Below, in pieces: positions 33,817 through 41,509 of a DNA stretch of 64,000 bases. Source of the stretch: Geodermatophilus saharensis (GTDB lineage Bacteria; Actinomycetota; Actinomycetes; Mycobacteriales; Geodermatophilaceae); assembly GCF_900188205.1 (NCBI RefSeq), contig NZ_FZOH01000003.1:394539-458538 (forward strand). Direction: 5' to 3'. Numbering within the stretch: position 1 is the stretch's first letter; every line of letters starts with the position of its first letter. A program made the translations under genes and the position numbers. A model generated the notes under the pieces. The model did no database searches, was not told where the DNA came from, and saw only the letters and a program-made list of their open reading frames with translations.

Positions 33817-34515
33817 ATGAGGACGATCGGACTGCTCGGCGGCATGAGCTGGGAGTCGACCGCGCTGTACTACCGCGTCGCCAACGAGCTGGTCCGCGAC
33901 CGGCTCGGCGGCCTGGCCAGCGCCTCGCTGTTGGTGCGCAGCCTCGACTTCCGCGAGGTCCGCGCCTGCCAGGTGGAGGACCGGTGGGACGACGCCGCGG
34001 CGCTGCTCACCGCCGAGGCCCGGACCCTGGAGTCCGCCGGCGCCGACCTGGTGGTGCTCTGCACCAACTACATGCACAAGGTCGCCCCGGCGATCGAGGC
34101 CGCCCTGTCGGTGCCCTTCCTGCACATCGCCGACGCGGTGGCCGCGGCCGCGCCCGGACCGGTCGTCGGGCTGCTCGGGACGGCCGGCACCGTGCGCGAG
34201 CCGTTCTACCGGGAGCGCCTGGCGGCGGCCGGCCTCACGGTGCTGGTGCCGCCGGAGGACGACGTCGAGCGGGTGGACGCCGCGATCTTCGGCGAGCTGT
34301 GCCGCGGGGTGCTCTCCGACGGGACCCGCGCGGACCTGCGCGCGGTGATCGCCCGGCTGGCCGCACGCGGCGCCGACGCCGTCGCGCTGTCGTGCACCGA
34401 GCTGGAGCTGCTGCTGCGGCCGGAGGACTCCCCGGTGCCGCTCCTGCCCTCCGCGCGGCTGCACGCCACCGCCGCCGTCGACGCCGCGCTGGCGCCGTCG
34501 GCGCTCGTGGTGTGA
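33817..34515 (+). CDS. Aspartate/glutamate racemase family protein
   Basis: A 232-residue cofactor-independent racemase-fold protein. It begins IGLLGGMSWESTALYY, the typical start. The two catalytic cysteines are in VVLCTNYMHK and ALSCTELELLL, so a two-base mechanism is intact. It would interconvert L- and D-aspartate or glutamate or a related acid. GAGGCT lies 7 nt before the ATG (possible leaderless start). The SDR gene begins 7 bp after its stop, so they are likely co-transcribed. The divergent LysR gene is the probable regulator. Confidence 0.9.
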   Translation: MRTIGLLGGMSWESTALYYRVANELVRDRLGGLASASLLVRSLDFREVRACQVEDRWDDAAALLTAEARTLESAGADLVVLCTNYMHKVAPAIEAALSVPFLHIADAVAAAAPGPVVGLLGTAGTVREPFYRERLAAAGLTVLVPPEDDVERVDAAIFGELCRGVLSDGTRADLRAVIARLAARGADAVALSCTELELLLRPEDSPVPLLPSARLHATAAVDAALAPSALVV

Positions 34516-34522
34516 TGCCGGG

Positions 34523-35329
34523 GTGACCTCTCCCACGCGCCTGCGCCCCGGTTCCGTCGCCCTGATCACCGGAGGGACCGGCGGCTTCGGCCGCGCCCTC
34601 GCCGCCAAGCTGCGCGAGCGGGACGTCACCGCCGTCCTCGCCGACCTCGACACCGAGCGCAACCGGTCGGTCGCCGAGGAGCTCGGGTGCCCGTTCGCCG
34701 TGCTCGACGTCACCGACCGCGCGGCCAACGAGGCCGTCGTCGCGCAGGTCGAGGCCGAGCACGGCCGGCTCGACGCCGCCTACCTCAACGCCGGCATCTC
34801 CGCGGCCAAGAGCGACGACGCCCTCGACCTCGAGGAGTTCATGCGGGTCGTCGACGTCGACCTGTTCGGCGTCGTCTACGGCGCGGTCGCCGCCCGCCCG
34901 GCCATCGCGCGGGCCGGCGGCGGCGCGATCGTGGTGACCGCCTCGCTGGCGGGCCTGTCGCCGATGCCCACCGACCCCGGCTACAGCGTGGCCAAGAGCG
35001 GCGCGATCGCGTTCGTGCGGTCGATGGCGCCGCGGCTGACGCGCGAGGGCACCACGATCTCCGCCATCTGCCCGGGGTTCGCCGACACCGCGATCATCGA
35101 CCGCATCCGCGACCAGTTCGAGGCCGCGGGCTTCCCGGTCATCCCGGCCGCGGAGGTGGCCGACGCGATGGTGATGGCCTGGGAGTCCGGCGAGCCGGGC
35201 GCGGCCTACGTCATCCAGCCCGGCGTCGGCACCGTGCCCTACCGCTTCAAGGGCGTGCCCAGCGCGAAGACGGCCACCGGCGAGACCGCCGTCGTCCCGG
35301 AGGCGCTGCGCCCGCCGTCGATGCTCTGA
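34523..35329 (+). CDS. SDR family oxidoreductase
   Basis: A 268-residue classical short-chain dehydrogenase. The Rossmann motif TGGTGGFG is at residues ~16-23, the NAG motif in YLNAGIS, the catalytic Ser in VVTASLAGLS, and Tyr-x-x-x-Lys as YSVAK. LADLDTER places Asp after the second strand, favouring NAD. It follows the racemase gene after 7 bp, so a joint pathway is possible (for example oxidation of a hydroxy or amino acid derivative), but the substrate is unknown. A strong hairpin lies just past the stop. Confidence 0.9.
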   Translation: MTSPTRLRPGSVALITGGTGGFGRALAAKLRERDVTAVLADLDTERNRSVAEELGCPFAVLDVTDRAANEAVVAQVEAEHGRLDAAYLNAGISAAKSDDALDLEEFMRVVDVDLFGVVYGAVAARPAIARAGGGAIVVTASLAGLSPMPTDPGYSVAKSGAIAFVRSMAPRLTREGTTISAICPGFADTAIIDRIRDQFEAAGFPVIPAAEVADAMVMAWESGEPGAAYVIQPGVGTVPYRFKGVPSAKTATGETAVVPEALRPPSML

Positions 35330-35351
35330 CGGCGTCCTCCCTCACGTTGAC

Positions 35352-35387
35352 GCGTCCTGGCTCACCGGAGGAGGTGAGCCAGGACGC
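35352..35387. terminator. Terminator hairpin after the SDR gene
   Basis: Perfect 15-bp arms (GCGTCCTGGCTCACC and its complement at 35373-35387) with a 6-nt loop, 23 bp past the stop at 35329. Confidence 0.8.
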
Positions 35388-35473
35388 CGCACGACCAGGT
35401 GAGGTGGTCTCGCGCGGCCGCACCCACCGGGGCCGGTGACGGCGGTCACCGGGCGTCTGGCAGGGTCGGGCGC

Positions 35474-36427
35474 ATGCGCGCATGGCGGGTACACGAGCTC
35501 GGCGACCCCTCGGAGGTCCTGCAGCTGGAGGACGTCGAGACACCCACCCCGGCCGAGGGGCAGCTGCTGGTGAAGGTGCGGGCGGCGGCGCTGAACTTCC
35601 CCGACGTCCTCATGGCCGCCGGCATGTACCAGGAGCGCCCGCCGCTGCCCTACACCCCCGGCGTCGAGCTGTGCGGGGAGACCGAGGACGGCCGGCGGGT
35701 CATCGGCAGCCCCGCGGGCGGCCCGGGCGCCTTCGCCGAGTACGCGCTGATGAACGCCGACGACGCCTGGCCGGTGCCCGACTCGCTGAGCGACGAGAAG
35801 GCCGGCGCGCTCTACCTCACCTACCAGACCGGCCACGTCGGCCTGCACCGCCGCGCGAACCTGCAGGCGGGGGAGTGGCTGCTGGTGCACGCCGGCGCCG
35901 GCGGCGTCGGGTCGGCGGCGATCCAGCTCGGCAAGGCCGCCGGCGCGAAGGTCATCGCCACCGCCGGCGGCGCGCACAAGGTGGAGGTGTGCCGCGAGCT
36001 CGGCGCCGACCACGTCATCGACTACACCGCCGAGGACTTCGTCCCCGTCGTCAAGGAGGTCACCGGCGGCGAGGGCGCCGACGTGGTCTACGACCCGGTG
36101 GGCGGCGACGTGTTCGACAAGAGCCGCAGGTGCATCGCCTTCGAGGGCCGGCTGGTCGTCGTCGGGTTCACCAGCGGCCGCATCCCCGAGGCGCCGGCCA
36201 ACCACGCGCTGGTCAAGAACTACAGCGTCGTCGGCCTGCACTGGGGCCTGTACAAGAAGAAGGACCCGGCCGTGATCGGGCAGACGCACGAGGCGCTGGT
36301 GCGGCTGGTCACCGAGGGAGCGATCGACCCGCTGATCGGCCAGGTGCTCCCGCTGGAGCAGGCGCCGCAGGCGCTGGCCGCACTCGCCGACCGCGGCACG
36401 GTCGGCAAGGTCGTGCTGGTGCCCTGA
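35474..36427 (+). CDS. NADPH:quinone oxidoreductase family protein (zinc-free MDR)
   Basis: A 317-residue medium-chain reductase without zinc ligands. The N-terminal GroES-like domain contains ALNFPDVLMAAGMYQ and YTPGVELCG; the cofactor site is VHAGAGGVGSAAIQL, followed by AAGAKVIATAGG with the small side chains typical of NADPH users. DPVGGDVFDKS is the family signature. It would reduce quinones or other enones. CAGGGT lies 7 nt before ATG 35474 (possible leaderless start). It converges with the DUF5703 gene, 3 bp between stops. Confidence 0.9.
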   Translation: MRAWRVHELGDPSEVLQLEDVETPTPAEGQLLVKVRAAALNFPDVLMAAGMYQERPPLPYTPGVELCGETEDGRRVIGSPAGGPGAFAEYALMNADDAWPVPDSLSDEKAGALYLTYQTGHVGLHRRANLQAGEWLLVHAGAGGVGSAAIQLGKAAGAKVIATAGGAHKVEVCRELGADHVIDYTAEDFVPVVKEVTGGEGADVVYDPVGGDVFDKSRRCIAFEGRLVVVGFTSGRIPEAPANHALVKNYSVVGLHWGLYKKKDPAVIGQTHEALVRLVTEGAIDPLIGQVLPLEQAPQALAALADRGTVGKVVLVP

Positions 36428-36430
36428 GGC

Positions 36431-36634
36431 TCAGGTGACGGGCATCGGCAGGTAGGACAGCCGCGCCCGGCGCCGCAGGATCGCCTTGCGGGTGCCGTCG
36501 GCGTGCAGCTGCAGACGGGCGAGCTCCCAGCCGCCGACGTCCACCTGCAGGCTCAGCATGGTCGCCGCTGCGGAACGGGACGTACCCGGCGGGATCCGCA
36601 GCGGCGCGTACTCCCAGTCGTCGGCCGCGCTCAC
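36431..36634 (-). CDS. DUF5703 family protein
   Basis: A 67-residue protein matching the compact DUF5703 pattern: DDWEYAPLRIPPGTSR, then LSLQVDVGGWELARLQLHADGTRKAILRRRA. These proteins are widespread in actinobacteria and uncharacterised. GTG 36634 gives the usual length, with CACCAT 7 nt upstream; GTG 36655 is an alternative with seven more residues. Convergent with the quinone reductase gene. Confidence 0.8.
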   Translation of the reverse strand: MSAADDWEYAPLRIPPGTSRSAAATMLSLQVDVGGWELARLQLHADGTRKAILRRRARLSYLPMPVT

Positions 36635-36776
36635 CCGGCCGATGGTGCCACGCACGACACCCGCCGGTCATGTGTCGGCCGCCTCCCGGTCTGCTCCCGC
36701 TGCGGTCCGGCGGCAGGATGGGCAGCGCCTCACCCGAGCACCGTCCGCAGCACCCCAGACGACCCCAGGAGGACCC

Positions 36777-37037
36777 GTGACCGATCCCGGTACCGCGAGC
36801 GACGCCGACCGCGCGGAGCAGGAGGCGCTCCTCGAACCGGCCGCGCCCGAGCTGGCCGGGGAGGCCGACCCGATCGCCGACGGCGTCCCCGAGGCCGACG
36901 CCCTCGAGCAGCAGCTGGCCGCCGCTCCCGGCGCGGCCGGGTCGGTGCGGTCGGTCGGCGACGTCGACGCCAACGAGGCCGACGTCCTCGAACAGGAGGC
37001 CGACGTGCCCTACGACGAGGACGACCGCTCGCTCTGA
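36777..37037 (+). CDS. Acidic hypothetical protein
   Basis: An 86-residue, strongly acidic, probably disordered protein. It ends in the pattern DVDANEADVLEQEADVPYDEDD, which is common in small actinobacterial proteins of unknown role (ANEADxxEQ). AGGAGG precedes the GTG. It lies between the convergent pair above and the frameshifted gene below. Confidence 0.75.
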   Translation: MTDPGTASDADRAEQEALLEPAAPELAGEADPIADGVPEADALEQQLAAAPGAAGSVRSVGDVDANEADVLEQEADVPYDEDDRSL

Positions 37038-37122
37038 GCCGCCCCGTCCGCGCCCGCGAGGTGCGGCACCCCATCGGGGGAGCGCGTCGCGCCGACCGCC
37101 GGCGGCCCCGACGATCGCCGGC

Positions 37123-37504
37123 GTGACCGCCGCCGTCGTCTCGATCGTCGTCCTGCTCGTGGGGCTGCCGCTGCTGGCGTCCCGGCTGGGCGGACGGCGG
37201 TCCTGGGGACGCCTGCGTCCCGGCGCCGAGCCCGACCTCTACCGCGAGCTGGTGCGCCGGCACCGCCTGGGGCCCGCCGAGGCCGCGCAGGTCGAGGGGG
37301 CGGCGGGTGTGGCTGCTGCTGTGGGCCGCGGTGCTGCTGGTGGCCGGCGCGGGCCTCGCCTCCCGGGCGGCCGAGGACGGCTGGGCCCTGTCGCCGGTCG
37401 CCGGTGCGCTGCTGTGGCCGCTCCTCCTCGTGTACCCGGCCTGGCGCGTGGCGACCGGCCCCCGGCGGGCCATCTCGCGCAACAGCGGGCCACCGCTGTC
37501 CTGA
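37123..37504 (+). pseudogene. Small two- to three-helix membrane protein with an apparent +1 frameshift
   Basis: The first frame encodes an N-terminal helix (AAVVSIVVLLVGLPLLASRL) and a soluble stretch ending AEAAQVEG. After the run of five G at 37296-37300 that frame turns into Gly/Arg low-complexity, while the next frame opens as GRRVWLLLWAAVLLVAGAG and continues through a second helix pair to the stop at 37504. Removing one G joins the two into a ~126-residue membrane protein. Either the gene is broken, the assembly lost or gained a base, or slippage restores the frame. Read separately, the second part could start at GTG 37307. GACGAT lies 7 nt before GTG 37123. Confidence 0.65.
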
Positions 37505-37534
37505 GCGGCGTCACCACTTCCCCGGACGGTCCGC

Positions 37535-37553
37535 TGTGGTTAGGCTTTCCTAA
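37535..37553 (+). promoter_or_regulatory. IdeR/DtxR-type iron box
   Basis: The 19-mer at 37535-37553 contains GGTTAGGCTTTCCTAA and matches the consensus TTAGGTTAGGCTAACCTAA at 15 of 19 positions by my count. It lies 17 bp before the DUF2470 ATG, where binding of the Fe(II)-loaded repressor would block transcription. Confidence 0.75.
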
Positions 37554-37570
37554 CTCGACCCGGGGGAGCC

Positions 37571-38332
37571 ATGACCACCTGCAACGGTCCGCAGGCGCCG
37601 TCCGTCGCCGCGGCTGCCGAGCGGGCGCGCACCGTGGCCACCCGCGCCGCGGCCGCGCTCTGCCTCGCCGGGCGCGACCCGAGCCGGCCCCTGGCGCACG
37701 CCACCACCACCGCCGGGCAGGTGCTCGTGCTGGTCCCCGGTGACGGCGAGGTCACCGCGGCCCTCGACCGTGCTCCCGACGTCAGTGCGCTGCTCATGGT
37801 CAGCGACCGCGCGCCGGTGCCGCTGCGCGACCCGGTGCGCGGCACGCTCTGGCTGTCGGGCTGGCTGACCCCGGTGCCCGAGGCCGAGCGGCGCGCGGCC
37901 GCCGTCGCCTTCGCCGAGGTCCGCCCGGAGGAGGCGCTGCTCGACGTCGGCGGGGCGGCCGCCCTGCTGCGCCTCGACCTTGCCGAGGTCGTGCTGCGCG
38001 AGGGCCCCGGCTGCGCGGAGGTGTCCCCGGCCGACTACGCCGCCGCCCGGCCCGACCCGCTGGCCGGCATCGAGGAGCGGGTGCTGCGCCACCTCGACCG
38101 CGACCACCCCGAGGTGCTCGCCGTCCTGCGCAGCCCGGTGCCGGTGGCGGCGGGGGAGACGGCGCGCCCGCTGGGCCTCGACCGGTTCGGCTACCGGCTG
38201 CGCATCGAGGGCCCCGGCGGCCACCGCGACGTCCGGGTGCCCTTCGCGCGCCCGCTCACCTGCGCCGGGCAGCTCAACGCGGCGACGTCGCGGCTGCTGT
38301 GCGCCCTGCGCGCCGGGAGCCGCGAGGCATAG
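37571..38332 (+). CDS. DUF2470 domain-containing protein, probably iron-regulated
   Basis: A 253-residue protein. Residues ~1-165 resemble the split-barrel flavin/haem-binding part of HugZ-like proteins (VLVLVPGDGEVTAALDRAPDVSALLMVSDRAPVPL in outline). Residues ~170-250 are the DUF2470 domain, with EERVLRHLDRDHPEVLAVL near its start. Related proteins take part in haem or iron utilisation, and an IdeR-type box directly upstream supports expression under iron limitation. GGGGGAG precedes the ATG. Its TAG stop lies inside a large hairpin shared with the convergent RecD-like gene. Confidence 0.8.
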   Translation: MTTCNGPQAPSVAAAAERARTVATRAAAALCLAGRDPSRPLAHATTTAGQVLVLVPGDGEVTAALDRAPDVSALLMVSDRAPVPLRDPVRGTLWLSGWLTPVPEAERRAAAVAFAEVRPEEALLDVGGAAALLRLDLAEVVLREGPGCAEVSPADYAAARPDPLAGIEERVLRHLDRDHPEVLAVLRSPVPVAAGETARPLGLDRFGYRLRIEGPGGHRDVRVPFARPLTCAGQLNAATSRLLCALRAGSREA

Positions 38333-38383
38333 GAGGCTCTCCGCACGTCCCGGGCCCCGGGACGTGCGGAGCGCTTCCTATGC
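38327..38383. terminator. Bidirectional terminator containing both stop codons
   Basis: Outer arms GCATAGGA (38327-38334) and TCCTATGC (38376-38383) plus inner 16-bp arms CTCCGCACGTCCCGGG and its complement. The TAG of the DUF2470 gene and the TAG of the RecD-like gene are both in the outer arms. Confidence 0.85.
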
Positions 38384-40354
38384 CTGGGACGCCTCCTCGC
38401 GCAGCAGGCGGGCCAGGCGGGTGCGCCGCGGCCGGACGTCGACCTCCCGCACCGCCCGCGCCAGCGCCGCACCCGAGGCGTGCACGATCGACAGGTGCTG
38501 CTGCGCCCGCGTGAGGGCGGTGTAGACCAGCGGCCGCGACAGCATCCCCCCGGCCTCCGGCGGCAGCACCACGACGACGCCGGGCCACTCCGACCCCTGC
38601 GCGCGGTGCACGGTGATCGCCCAGCCGTGCTTGAGGTCGGGCAGCGCGTCGCCGGGCACGGTGACCGGCCCGGAGGCGAAGTCGACGGTCAGCGAGCCCT
38701 CGCCGGTGGCGGTGACCACGCCGACCTCGCCGTTGGCGAACCCGATCGGCTCCAGGTCGAGGTGGTTGGCGGTGGCCACCACCCGGTCGCCGACGTCGAA
38801 GCCGAACACCGTGCCCTCGCCGGGGTTGAGCCGCTCCTTGAGCGCCCGGTTCAGCTCGATGGTGCCGGCCGGCCCGCGGTGCACCGGCGTCACCACCTGC
38901 ACGTTCCGCGCCTCGATCTTCAGCGCCCGGGGGATGGAGTCGGTGACCAGCTGCACCACCCGCCGCGCCGCCTCGCCGCTGCCCGTGGCGGGCACGACGA
39001 CGACCTCGCGGTCGGGGGAGTCCACCGGCGGCAGCTGCCCGGTCCGCACCGCCGACGCCAGCCGGGCGATCGCCCCGCCCTCGGCCTGCCGGTAGAGCGT
39101 GGTCAGCTCGGTCACCGGGACCGCGCCGGAGTCGATGAGGTCGCCGAGCACGTGGCCCGGGCCGATCGAGGGCAGCTGCGCCGGGTCGCCGACGAGCAGC
39201 AGGTGGGTGCCGTCGGGGCAGGCCTCCAGCAGCGCCGCGGTGAGCTCGACGTCGAGCATGGAGGCCTCGTCGACGACGACGACCTCGGCGTCGAGGGGCC
39301 ACTCCTCGTTGCGGGCGAACCCGCCGCCGAAGCCCTGCGCGCCCAGCAGCCGGTGCACGGTCACCGCCGGGTGGTCGGTGAGCTCCTCCAGCCGCTTGGC
39401 CGCCCGGCCGGTGGGGGCGGCCAGCGCCACCTCGGCGCCCTTGGCCCGCAGCAGCCGGACGACGGCGGCCACGGTGCGGCTCTTGCCGGTGCCCGGCCCG
39501 CCCGTGAGCAGCGAGACGCCGGCGCCGAGCACCTGGGCGACGGCCTGCTTCTGCGCCTCGTCGAGGCCCTTGGCCACCGACCGGACCGCGGCGGGGTCGG
39601 CGATCCGCTCCGCGGTGGCGGCCAGCCGCGCCACGCCCTCGGCGACGGCCTCCTCGGCCATGCCGTAGCGGGCCAGCGACAGCGTGCGCAGCGCCGGGTC
39701 GGGCTCGGGGGGTCCGGTGTCGGAGTCCTCGTCCCACTCCGGCTCGGGCGGGTCGTGGTCGAGCACGTCGCCGGACTCGACCGCCGCCACGATCGCCGCC
39801 GCGGGGTCGGCGACACCCTCGGCGCGCAGCGCGGCCACCACCAGGTCGGCCGGCAGCACGGTGTGCCCGTCGCGGCTGGCGGTGCGCAGCGTCATGACGA
39901 CGATCGCGCGGCCGCGGCGGCCGTCCTGCCGGTCGGCGCCGGGCAGGACGGAGATCGCCAGCCGGTCGGCGTCGGTGAGGGTGACGCCGTGCAGGCCGAG
40001 CAGCGCCCACGGGTCGTCGCGCAGCCGGCGGGCGGCGTCGTCGCCGAGGGTGTCGGCGGCCGAGGACGCCAGCTTCGCCTCCAGCCCGGCCCGCACCAGC
40101 AGCGTGACGACGTCGTAGGTGGGCGCCGCGGCGAGGAAGGAGGAGAACAGCCGCTCGGCGCGCTGCTTGCCCACCCGCGGGAGCTTGAGCAGCTTGGCGA
40201 CGGTGACGTCGTCGGGCGTGGTGATGCCGGCGGCGGGCAGCTCGGCGGCCGCCCGCTTGCCCAGGCTCGGCCACAGCCCGGCCGCGCAGAAGGCGGCGAA
40301 GACCGGGTCCGGCGCGGCGGGAGAGGGTGCCGTGCTGGTCGAGGGAGTCGTCAT
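38378..40354 (-). CDS. RecD-like DNA helicase
   Basis: A 658-residue superfamily 1B helicase. A helix-hairpin-helix-like segment lies near the start (LPRVGKQRAERLF, ~55-70). The motor carries Walker A LTGGPGTGKS, the motif Ia APTGRAAKRLEEL, DEASM (Walker B), LVGDPAQLPSIGPG (motif III) and TVHRAQGSEWPGVVVVLP with YTALTRAQQ (motifs V and VI). The N-terminus differs from canonical RecD2, and no RecB or RecC is nearby, so it probably acts alone in 5'-3' unwinding. ATG 40354 overlaps the stop of the aldo/keto reductase gene (ATGA), giving translational coupling. Confidence 0.9.
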   Translation of the reverse strand: MTTPSTSTAPSPAAPDPVFAAFCAAGLWPSLGKRAAAELPAAGITTPDDVTVAKLLKLPRVGKQRAERLFSSFLAAAPTYDVVTLLVRAGLEAKLASSAADTLGDDAARRLRDDPWALLGLHGVTLTDADRLAISVLPGADRQDGRRGRAIVVMTLRTASRDGHTVLPADLVVAALRAEGVADPAAAIVAAVESGDVLDHDPPEPEWDEDSDTGPPEPDPALRTLSLARYGMAEEAVAEGVARLAATAERIADPAAVRSVAKGLDEAQKQAVAQVLGAGVSLLTGGPGTGKSRTVAAVVRLLRAKGAEVALAAPTGRAAKRLEELTDHPAVTVHRLLGAQGFGGGFARNEEWPLDAEVVVVDEASMLDVELTAALLEACPDGTHLLLVGDPAQLPSIGPGHVLGDLIDSGAVPVTELTTLYRQAEGGAIARLASAVRTGQLPPVDSPDREVVVVPATGSGEAARRVVQLVTDSIPRALKIEARNVQVVTPVHRGPAGTIELNRALKERLNPGEGTVFGFDVGDRVVATANHLDLEPIGFANGEVGVVTATGEGSLTVDFASGPVTVPGDALPDLKHGWAITVHRAQGSEWPGVVVVLPPEAGGMLSRPLVYTALTRAQQHLSIVHASGAALARAVREVDVRPRRTRLARLLREEASQA

Positions 40355-41331
40355 CGGGCGGCCCGCTGGTCGGGGTAGGAGAAGTGCGGCGCGGAGACGT
40401 CCTCGAGCGCCGTCCGGATCGCCGCCGGCAGCCGCACCGCCTCCGCGTCGAGGGACTCCTGCAGCTGCACGGCGGTGCGCGCGCCGACCACCGGGGCGAC
40501 GACGCCGGGCCGGTCCCGCACCCAGGCCAGCGCGACGGCCAGCGGGGTGGTGCCCAGCCCGTCGGCGGCGGTGACCACGGCCTCCACGATCCGGTCGGCG
40601 GTGGCCGAGCGCAGGTCGTCGAGGAACCCGGCCCACTGCGCCGAGGCGCCGCGGGAGCCCTCCGGCGTCCCGGTGCGGTACTTGCCGGTGAGCAGCCCGC
40701 GGCCCAGGGGCGACCAGGGGAGCACGCCCAGCCCGAGCGCCTCCGCGGCGGGCACCACCTCGCGCTCGATGCCGCGCTGCAGCAGCGAGTACTCCACCTG
40801 GGTGCTCACCAGCGGCGTCCGCCCGGGCCAGGCGCGCTGCCAGGTGGCCGCCTGCGCGGTCTGCCAGCCGGTGAAGTTGCTGACCCCCACGTAGCGCACC
40901 CGGCCGGAGGCGACGGCGGCGTCGCAGGCCGTGAGGGTCTCCTCCAGCGGCGTGAGGTCGTCCCAGGCGTGCAGCTGCCACAGGTCGACGTGGTCGACGC
41001 CCAGCCGCCGTAGCGAGGCGTCCAGGGCGCTGAGCAGGTGCCCGCGGGAGGCGCCGCGGCCCAGCGGGCCGGGGCCGGTGCGCCCCACCGCCTTGGTGGC
41101 CAGCAGTACCTCCGAGCGGGGGACGACGTCGGCCAGCAGCCGGCCCAGGGTGCGCTCGCTGTCGCCGTCGCAGTAGACGTCGGCGGTGTCGACGAGGGTG
41201 CCGCCGGCGTCGACGAAGGCGGTCAGCTGCATCGCCGCCTCGTCCTCGTCGGTGTCCCGGCCCCAGGTCATGGTGCCCAGCGCCAGCCGGGAGACGACCA
41301 GGCCGCTGCGCCCCAGCGCCCGTTGTTCCAC
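40351..41331 (-). CDS. Aldo/keto reductase
   Basis: A 326-residue (beta/alpha)8 NADPH-dependent reductase. The catalytic tetrad is visible: Asp and Tyr in TLVDTADVYCDG, Lys in LLATKAVGR and His in DLWQLHAWD. The C-terminal NADP-binding loop VAPVVGARTAVQLQES is typical. GTG 41331 begins EQRALGRSGLVVS, the usual family start. It is the first gene of a two-gene operon with the RecD-like helicase, an unusual pairing with no obvious functional link. Confidence 0.9.
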   Translation of the reverse strand: MEQRALGRSGLVVSRLALGTMTWGRDTDEDEAAMQLTAFVDAGGTLVDTADVYCDGDSERTLGRLLADVVPRSEVLLATKAVGRTGPGPLGRGASRGHLLSALDASLRRLGVDHVDLWQLHAWDDLTPLEETLTACDAAVASGRVRYVGVSNFTGWQTAQAATWQRAWPGRTPLVSTQVEYSLLQRGIEREVVPAAEALGLGVLPWSPLGRGLLTGKYRTGTPEGSRGASAQWAGFLDDLRSATADRIVEAVVTAADGLGTTPLAVALAWVRDRPGVVAPVVGARTAVQLQESLDAEAVRLPAAIRTALEDVSAPHFSYPDQRAAR

Positions 41332-41433
41332 GACGGGCCAACCTACCGCCGCCGGCCGACGGGAGCCGGGGGGCGCGGCGGGTGTGGACGGCGCCGCGCC
41401 GGGTCGTGCCCGGGTCGGCCGCGGCGGCGCGCC

Positions 41434-41439
41434 TAGGCT
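41434..41439 (+). promoter_or_regulatory. -10 hexamer for the uppP transcript
   Basis: TAGGCT followed by 8 nt and a GTG at 41448, which opens the short leader ORF, not uppP itself. Confidence 0.5.
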
Positions 41440-41447
41440 GTCCCCCC

Positions 41448-41504
41448 GTGCCGTCGCGACCCCCGTCCCGCCCTGTCCGCCGCCCGACCCGCCGCCGGGG
41501 CTGA
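41448..41504 (+). CDS. Putative 18-residue leaderless leader peptide upstream of uppP
   Basis: GTG at 41448, 8 nt after TAGGCT, opens a frame of 18 codons ending TGA at 41502-41504. The peptide is almost entirely Pro, Arg and Ser (MPSRPPSRPVRRPTRRRG). The uppP GTG follows after 5 nt in another frame. Pro/Arg-rich stretches slow ribosomes, so the frame could couple or attenuate uppP translation. It could also be chance, because the local sequence is C-rich. Confidence 0.35.
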   Translation: MPSRPPSRPVRRPTRRRG

Positions 41505-41509
41505 GCGGC

